NCBI GenBank assembly: GCA_032718475.1
Contig: JAUCBJ010006175.1
Location: forward strand, 1 to 23,229
Length of the DNA stretch: 23,229 nucleotides
DNA from: Nemertoderma westbladi
Taxonomy: Eukaryota > Xenacoelomorpha > Nemertodermatida > Nemertodermatidae
Direction: 5' to 3'
The notes beneath the pieces are model-generated. The model saw only the letters and a list, made by a program, of their open reading frames with translations, was not told where the DNA came from and searched no databases. Below are positions 18,794-23,229 of this stretch, piece by piece (the first letter of the stretch is position 1; each line of letters begins with the position of its first letter). The position numbers and the translations under genes are program-made.

Positions 18794-18867
18794 CCCCCCC
18801 CCCCCACATCCTTAACCAAACTGCCCCCCCCCACCTCCTTAACCAAACTGCCCCCCCCCCCCCCCCC
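18794..18867. repeat. Three poly-C tracts in tandem units
   Basis: C runs of 12, 9 and 17 nt (18794-18805, 18824-18832, 18851-18867) are separated by related CCTTAACCAAACTG spacers. The minus strand is G-rich, so G-quadruplex or slippage is possible. Confidence 0.85.
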
Positions 18868-19384
18868 TCTCGATATATGATTGACACTAACCTCCATATA
18901 TCCTCTGTGCTATGTCGGCCTCGGTGGGAGTCCACTGGTAGACCGAAATTGGAGTTCATTGGTACTTGACTTTTCCAATCTAAACGATTATAATACTAAT
19001 CAATTATTTAATTTGAGATGAGGCTTGGTTATATATTTATATACAGTTTTGTGCTTTTAATTTGATAATTATAACTTAATGGTAACATATCTATAATAAA
19101 AAATATTAGTGATATTTTATAAATAATTATAAATAACATTGTAATAATGTTTAATAAAATAATTACGCCTAAAATACTAAATTCTAAATTATTAGAGCAT
19201 TAGTAAAAATGCTAAATTATTAGAGCATTAGTAAACGTGCTAAATTATTTGCATTTTTAGATATGAATACTGAATGAACGTAGTGTAATAACTATATTTA
19301 TCTGAAAACCCACTTTTTATCATTAAATTTTGTAGAAAACTTGTAGAAAAGAAAGTAGCGCTTTCGCGCACTATTATTACTTTC
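18868..19384. other. AT-rich interval, no gene seen
   Basis: It holds a 28-bp tandem repeat (listed separately) and small inverted repeats near 19350-19400 (GAAAGTA/TACTTTC, ACTATT/AATAGT). Nothing coding is recognisable. Confidence 0.6.
19183..19260. repeat. 28-bp tandem repeat, 2.8 copies
   Basis: The unit GCTAAATTATTAGAGCATTA plus GTAAANNT occurs at 19183-19210, 19211-19238 and, partly, 19239-19260. Confidence 0.85.
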
Positions 19385-19399
19385 TACTACTAAAATAGT

Positions 19400-19535
19400 G
19401 GCAGAAAACACATCACTTTAGCTTAGAGGACAGAGAACGTCATTTTAGATCATTGGACAGAGCACATCATTTTAGTTCAGTGGACAGAGAACGTAATTTT
19501 TGCTGTGGACAGAGCACATCATTTTTGCTCAGTGT
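19400..19535 (+). repeat. 27-bp minisatellite, left arm, about 5 units
   Basis: The unit GACAGAGCACATCATTTTAG plus CTCAGTG is visible in about five diverged copies. The consensus is the reverse complement of the right array (21031-21650). Confidence 0.85.
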
Positions 19536-19574
19536 GTGGAATTATTTCACTCTTAGGTAGCTATTTTTTGTAAT

Positions 19575-19655
19575 TAGCTACTGGCGCAGTGGTCCAGTAG
19601 GTTAACGCGCAGGTTACATTTGAGTTAGGCCGAGAGTTCGAATCTGGGTCGGTAA
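19575..19655 (+). other. tRNA-like sequence (possible SINE head or tRNA pseudogene)
   Basis: TGGCGCAGTGG (19582-19592) fits the Pol III A box. GAGTTCGAATC (about 19634-19644) fits a B box at tRNA-like spacing. A 7-bp acceptor-like pairing TACTGGC/GTCGGTA is possible with wobbles, but it does not agree with A-box numbering, and the T stem is poor. A functional tRNA is unlikely; a tRNA-derived SINE head or relic fits better. Confidence 0.4.
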
Positions 19656-19804
19656 AATTTACATTTTTGTGCAATTTATTTTCTGTCTCGCCAAACTAGA
19701 TATGCCAATGGAGTGCGTACAACACGTGAACTGAGTAGTTGGTCCGATCACAAGGTGTTTGGTTGATTATTTATTGGTCCAATGTGAGCCCATGGAATGT
19801 GGTA

Positions 19805-19848
19805 GAATGTTCTAGTGTGATTCCATGCTTAGGATTTTCTATATAAGG
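19805..19848 (+). promoter_or_regulatory. Promoter-like block: GAATGTTC and TATATAAGG
   Basis: TATATAAGG (19840-19848) is preceded by GAAtgTTC (19805-19812), an inverted pair like a heat-shock-element half. That pair sits inside an 8-bp inverted repeat CATGGAAT/ATTCCATG (19791-19827). A CCAAT occurs at about 19779. A TATCACTTACTC initiator-like stretch follows about 25-30 nt downstream. This could be a Pol II promoter of an LTR-like or TRIM-like unit; no ORF follows. Confidence 0.4.
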
Positions 19849-20892
19849 TGCCGTTTGCCCTTTGGTTATCACTTACTCTTACACAACACAATCTAACTCT
19901 CTAGTTACTTTGTTATTCTGATTTGTAAAGTTTAGTTTGGTTTTGATAAATCATTTAGTCATTTTACGTTAAAATATACTGCAAACTCGAAACATGTAGT
20001 TTTAGCGTATCTATCTTGAACAGCCAAACACTTCGGAGAATGGCTGCCTAAACCTTTAGGACACAGCAACGCAAGGGGAAGGGATGTCCACGATGCATAA
20101 GGGAACCCACACTATCTCGCCCACGCCCATTTGGAAAGTATGACCCGATTACCTGAGAACGCCCATGTTAGAGGAGGTATGACTGTTCGATGCCTTTGCC
20201 CGCCGTAAGACCTTATATCAGGGGAAAGCGTGACGCCGTCCTGGGACGCCGTAAAATTTCGGAACAAATACCTCAGATTTAGACAGAAACCCCTCGGTCA
20301 GCCTGTACCTCCTACAGGTGCGAGCTGATGCTGTTTCCTAGTATGCGCAAGTACGCTAGGTGCAAATAGCACACTCTATAACTTGGTGATTTGCCGTACT
20401 AGCGGTACAATGCCGGTTAGCACTGTAGGCCTTGCAGTCTGACTGACCTATCTGAGTCCAAAGTATTTGCTCAGGCAAGGGGGCAGCTTTTTGTTACCGG
20501 CACGTATTTTGGCTAAAGGGCGGTTTACTAACACTCTACTGCGCCCTTGCCACGTACTGATAGGTATTTACTGCAGACCACCACGTTAACAAAATTCTAG
20601 AATCAATTACATACCAGATCAGCTAGACGTACGGTAGTAAATTAACACCCTATTTCCTTATCTCACAATCAGAATCTGGTATCAGTGCCGATCACGGGCG
20701 TAGTTACTAACACCGTAATTGCCCAACTGAGTTGTGAATATAGAAGGATAGAGCCCTTTTGACATCAGTTTGTAAGTATTGCGCCTACAGCTCGCGACTA
20801 GCTTATTCAAGTAGCTAGTGCCCGGTATTGTTATTTTGTTAAAATCACCAGAACCTAGTACAACGGCGGTACACCAAAATTGTTTTATCATA
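19849..20892. other. Noncoding interior of the Foldback-like element
   Basis: There are no plausible genes. Many small inverted repeats occur, for example around 20300-20345 (ACCTCCTACAGGT, CCTAGTATGCGCAAGTACGCTAGG). TGGTATCAGTGCC at 20677-20689 resembles a primer-binding site, 5 nt after a CA. The block may be a relic LTR plus leader. Confidence 0.35.
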
Positions 20893-20916
20893 ACACACAC
20901 ACACACGCGCGCGCGC
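20893..20916. repeat. (AC)7(GC)5 dinucleotide run
   Basis: 24 nt of alternating purine and pyrimidine, a candidate Z-DNA-forming tract and a polymorphic microsatellite. Confidence 0.9.
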
Positions 20917-21030
20917 CTTAAGATAGTTTGTAGAAGTATTGTTCTATTCTCAGGCACCCTTTTGACTGCTTTTTCTGTCGGCAGTATTGTTTCTTACGCT
21001 AGTGTCAGTTGACCCGCTGGCTCGTATTAC

Positions 21031-21650
21031 TAAAACGATGTGATCTGTCCACTGAGCTAAAATGATGTGCTCTGTCCACTGAACTAAAAAGATGTGCTCT
21101 GTCCACAGAGCTACAATGATGTGCTCTATCCACTGAGCTAAAATGATGTGCTCTGTCACTGCTAAATTGATGTGCTCTGTCCACTGAGCTAAAATGATGA
21201 GCTCTGTCCACTGAGCTAAAATTATTTGCTCTGTTCACTGAGCTAAAATGATGAGCTCTGTCCACTGAACTAAAATGATGTGCTCTGTCCACTGAGCTAA
21301 AATGATGTGCTCTATCCACTGACCTAAAATGATGTGCTCTGTCCACTGAGCTAAAGTGATGTGCTCTGTCCACTGCGCTAAAATGATGTGCTCTGTCCAC
21401 TGAGCTAAAATGATGTGCTCTGTCCACCGAGCTAAAATGATGTGCTCTATCCACTGACCTAAAATGATGTGCACTGTCCACTGAGCTAAAGTGATGTGCT
21501 CTGTCCACTGAGCTAAAATAATGTTTGCTGTCGACTGAACTAAAATGATGTGCTCTGTCCACTGAGCTAAAAAAAAATGTGTTCTGTCCACTGAACTAAA
21601 ATTATGTCCTCTGTCCACTGAGCTAAAATGATGTGCTCTGTCCACTGTGA
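21031..21650 (-). repeat. 27-bp minisatellite, right arm, about 23 units
   Basis: The + strand unit is TAAAATGATGTGCTCTGTCC plus ACTGAGC, with substitutions and occasional 1-4 bp indels (for example at about 21147-21165 and 21570). The minus strand is open in long frames (HHFSSVDRA) only because the period is a multiple of 3. Confidence 0.95.
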
Positions 21651-21664
21651 TAAGTCCAGTAGTA

Positions 21665-22199
21665 TACCGCATACCGAATCCTAGTAGCGAAATACCTTAC
21701 TTGTAGAATCCAGCAGCATATATACGGGTTTGTACAGTCTACCAAGAAATCCCAGTCCAGGGCTTGTCTAAATAAACAGATACCAAGTACACAAACTATT
21801 ACTGGCGAGGAACGGAGCCTGATGTCTCTTCTAATACTGGGGTGAATCAATTGCCCGGGCTAACTAGACAACCAGGATGCCTGGCCTCTAACCGGTGAGG
21901 CAGATATACAGTCTACAGATACAGACCAAACTCACGGGAAAACAATCCCAGCGTAGCGAATCATAACTACCGCTAATGGACCTAAATGCTGTAAACTTGC
22001 CATGGTGTGATTTATATGGGTATTGTTGTGTTCATGACGAGATGAGTGAAAATTGATCGCGTAATATAAACTAAAAAATTGAGAGTCGGGCCTGGCTCTT
22101 CTCCACTTTCTTACCCAATGGAAATGTTTTTGTTATAATCTAATATTGGGGCGGCTTTCTCTCGGTGGGATAAATATTTCTCCATTTGACGCAACACCG
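21665..22199. other. Unassigned interval
   Basis: Moderate GC, no coding frame of substance, and no recognised repeat. It may be unique host sequence or an old non-coding element. Confidence 0.4.
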
Positions 22200-22237
22200 C
22201 CGCGGCCGCTATGAGGGAGGTGAATACCGCGGCCGCT
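22200..22237. repeat. Two CCGCGGCCGCT copies, 27 bp apart
   Basis: An 11-bp direct repeat at 22200-22210 and 22227-22237 is unusually GC-rich for the surroundings and nearly palindromic. Confidence 0.8.
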
Positions 22238-22978
22238 CCTAAAGCCGCAGGCCATCGCTAACTATATAGGTTAACTTGGGATTCTGGGGGACTTTTCGAT
22301 GAAGGAACTGACCAAATTTTTTTATTTTCTCACCAGGGGAGCGGCTCGGAATTCTAAGATATTAGCAACTCTAACATTATTAAATCTAACCCTTCGACGG
22401 ACACGGCGGACAAAAAACCGTCATTTTTCGACAATTTTAAAATTTTTTTGAAAGGCGCTCTACAGTGGCTCGAAAAAACCCTAGGTTATTGCTTAGCCGA
22501 CGCCGGGATACGATAGAAGGGATTCATTAGTGAATTCGTTTTTTTTTTCAAAAAAGATTACCACGCCTTTTTTCCGAAAATGTCCGTCAAAGTTGAAAAA
22601 ATGGACAAAATGACTTTGCGGGATCCGCTATAACTCGGCTAATATTAATCGTATGGGGACGAAAGTAACGCGGTTGCAAAGGGGAAGAGTGGTACTACCT
22701 TCGTATCGAATGGGGGTAAGATATTTATTAAAATTTCGGGTGGAAAAAGTGGCTGTAAATTTGTACGTTTTTGTCCGTCTTTTTTGGAAAACTTATTTCC
22801 GAAATGTTTAATTCGACAACGCGGGTAGGAATCCACTAATTCTTTTATGAAACTCGTAGAAGACCATTGGGGCTACGTTCCTATCGAATGGGGGTACAAA
22901 AAATATGTCGGCAATAGGGGCCAAAAAGGGCCAGAATTTGTAAAGTAGTTTTTATCGAATAATTTTTTATTTTTAACT
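22238..22978. other. Unassigned interval with a short dispersed repeat
   Basis: TATCGAATGGGGGTA occurs at 22704-22718 and 22882-22896 with similar flanks (CTAC-TTC before it), and a looser version (ATCGTATGGGGA) lies near 22648. Oligo-A/T tracts and GTCCGTC motifs recur. No gene is recognised. Confidence 0.4.
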
Positions 22979-23229
22979 TTAGTTGGTTAAGGTACATTCT
23001 ATACAGTCAATATCCAGTCCAGTCTAGTCTAGCTCCCTCTGCCTCCGTGGAGGTCGGCGTCCGTGGCGGGGCTTGGGATTTGGAGACGGTGCGGGTTTGC
23101 GTGGCGCTGATTTGGGTAACTACTGATTACAGTAATTATTGTATTAAGTAAATTTATCAGCATTTATTAATCATTTATTCTACAGTAAATATATTATTTT
23201 ATTTAACTGAAATTATAATATAAAAAAAA
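22979..23229. other. Unassigned right edge: GC-rich block, then AT-rich end
   Basis: CCTCCGTGGAGG (23042-23053) is a short palindromic hairpin in a GC-rich block of about 80 bp. An AT-rich stretch ending in oligo-A follows. It could be the start or end of another element that is cut off by the window. Confidence 0.35.

Larger units (their letters stand above)
19385..21664. mobile_element. Foldback-like element with minisatellite inverted arms
   Basis: The same 27-bp minisatellite occurs at both ends in opposite orientation: about 5 units at 19400-19535 and about 23 units at 21031-21650. The interior is about 1.5 kb. Outside the arrays, TACTACT (19385-19391) on the left matches inverted AGTAGTA (21658-21664) on the right, consistent with outer termini. 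Unequal inverted arms made of tandem repeats are typical of Foldback-type DNA elements. No transposase is seen and no target-site duplication is clear, so this would be a non-autonomous element. Confidence 0.5.

Noticed and set aside
21005-21672. Minus-strand frames with HHFSSVDRA repeats
   Set aside because: A translation of the 27-bp minisatellite only.

Overview
The window is repeat-rich DNA from an animal, probably an aquatic invertebrate. It contains BEL/Pao pol, L2/CR1-like LINEs, an APE-type LINE and minisatellites, and nothing bacterial. The phylum cannot be fixed from the sequence. No ordinary host gene is visible. Almost everything that can be read is transposable-element sequence, most of it broken by stops and frameshifts.

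1-9253: a BEL/Pao LTR-retroelement pol on the + strand, split by nested insertions. Pol starts left of the window, stops being readable at about 247 and resumes at about 5859 (RT, RNase H, integrase). Between these lies a 5'-truncated L2/CR1-like LINE on the - strand. That LINE is itself split at 1086-4886 by a full-length APE-type LINE on the + strand (copy A), flanked by the 8-bp duplication GTTGTTTC. The order of insertion is BEL/Pao first, then L2-like, then copy A.

9254-13305: the most unusual part. Downstream of integrase, on the same strand, is a multi-ORF module: ORF1 (10012-10680), ORF2 (10661-12523) and ORF3 (12525-13115). ORF2 carries what reads as a DEDDy-type 3'-5' exonuclease domain with two altered catalytic positions. 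A 16-nt hairpin core, CAAACCTGCGGGTTTG, recurs four times: once in pol and three times between or after these ORFs. All copies have the same orientation and a YNMG-type tetraloop. Three have outer stems that differ in sequence but keep pairing, beyond a shared 2-nt bulge. This links the module to the BEL/Pao element and suggests a structured RNA signal.

13306-18381: an AT-rich stretch with degenerate repeats and a hairpin, then a 21-bp minisatellite (about 24 units), then a LINE RT fragment on the - strand, then copy B of the APE-type LINE.

18382-23229: mostly noncoding. It holds a 247-bp inverted-repeat element, poly-C tracts, a 28-bp tandem repeat and a Foldback-like structure at 19385-21664. 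In that structure one 27-bp minisatellite forms both arms in inverted orientation around about 1.5 kb carrying a tRNA-like sequence and a TATA promoter-like block. The last 1.5 kb is unassigned and has a few short repeats.
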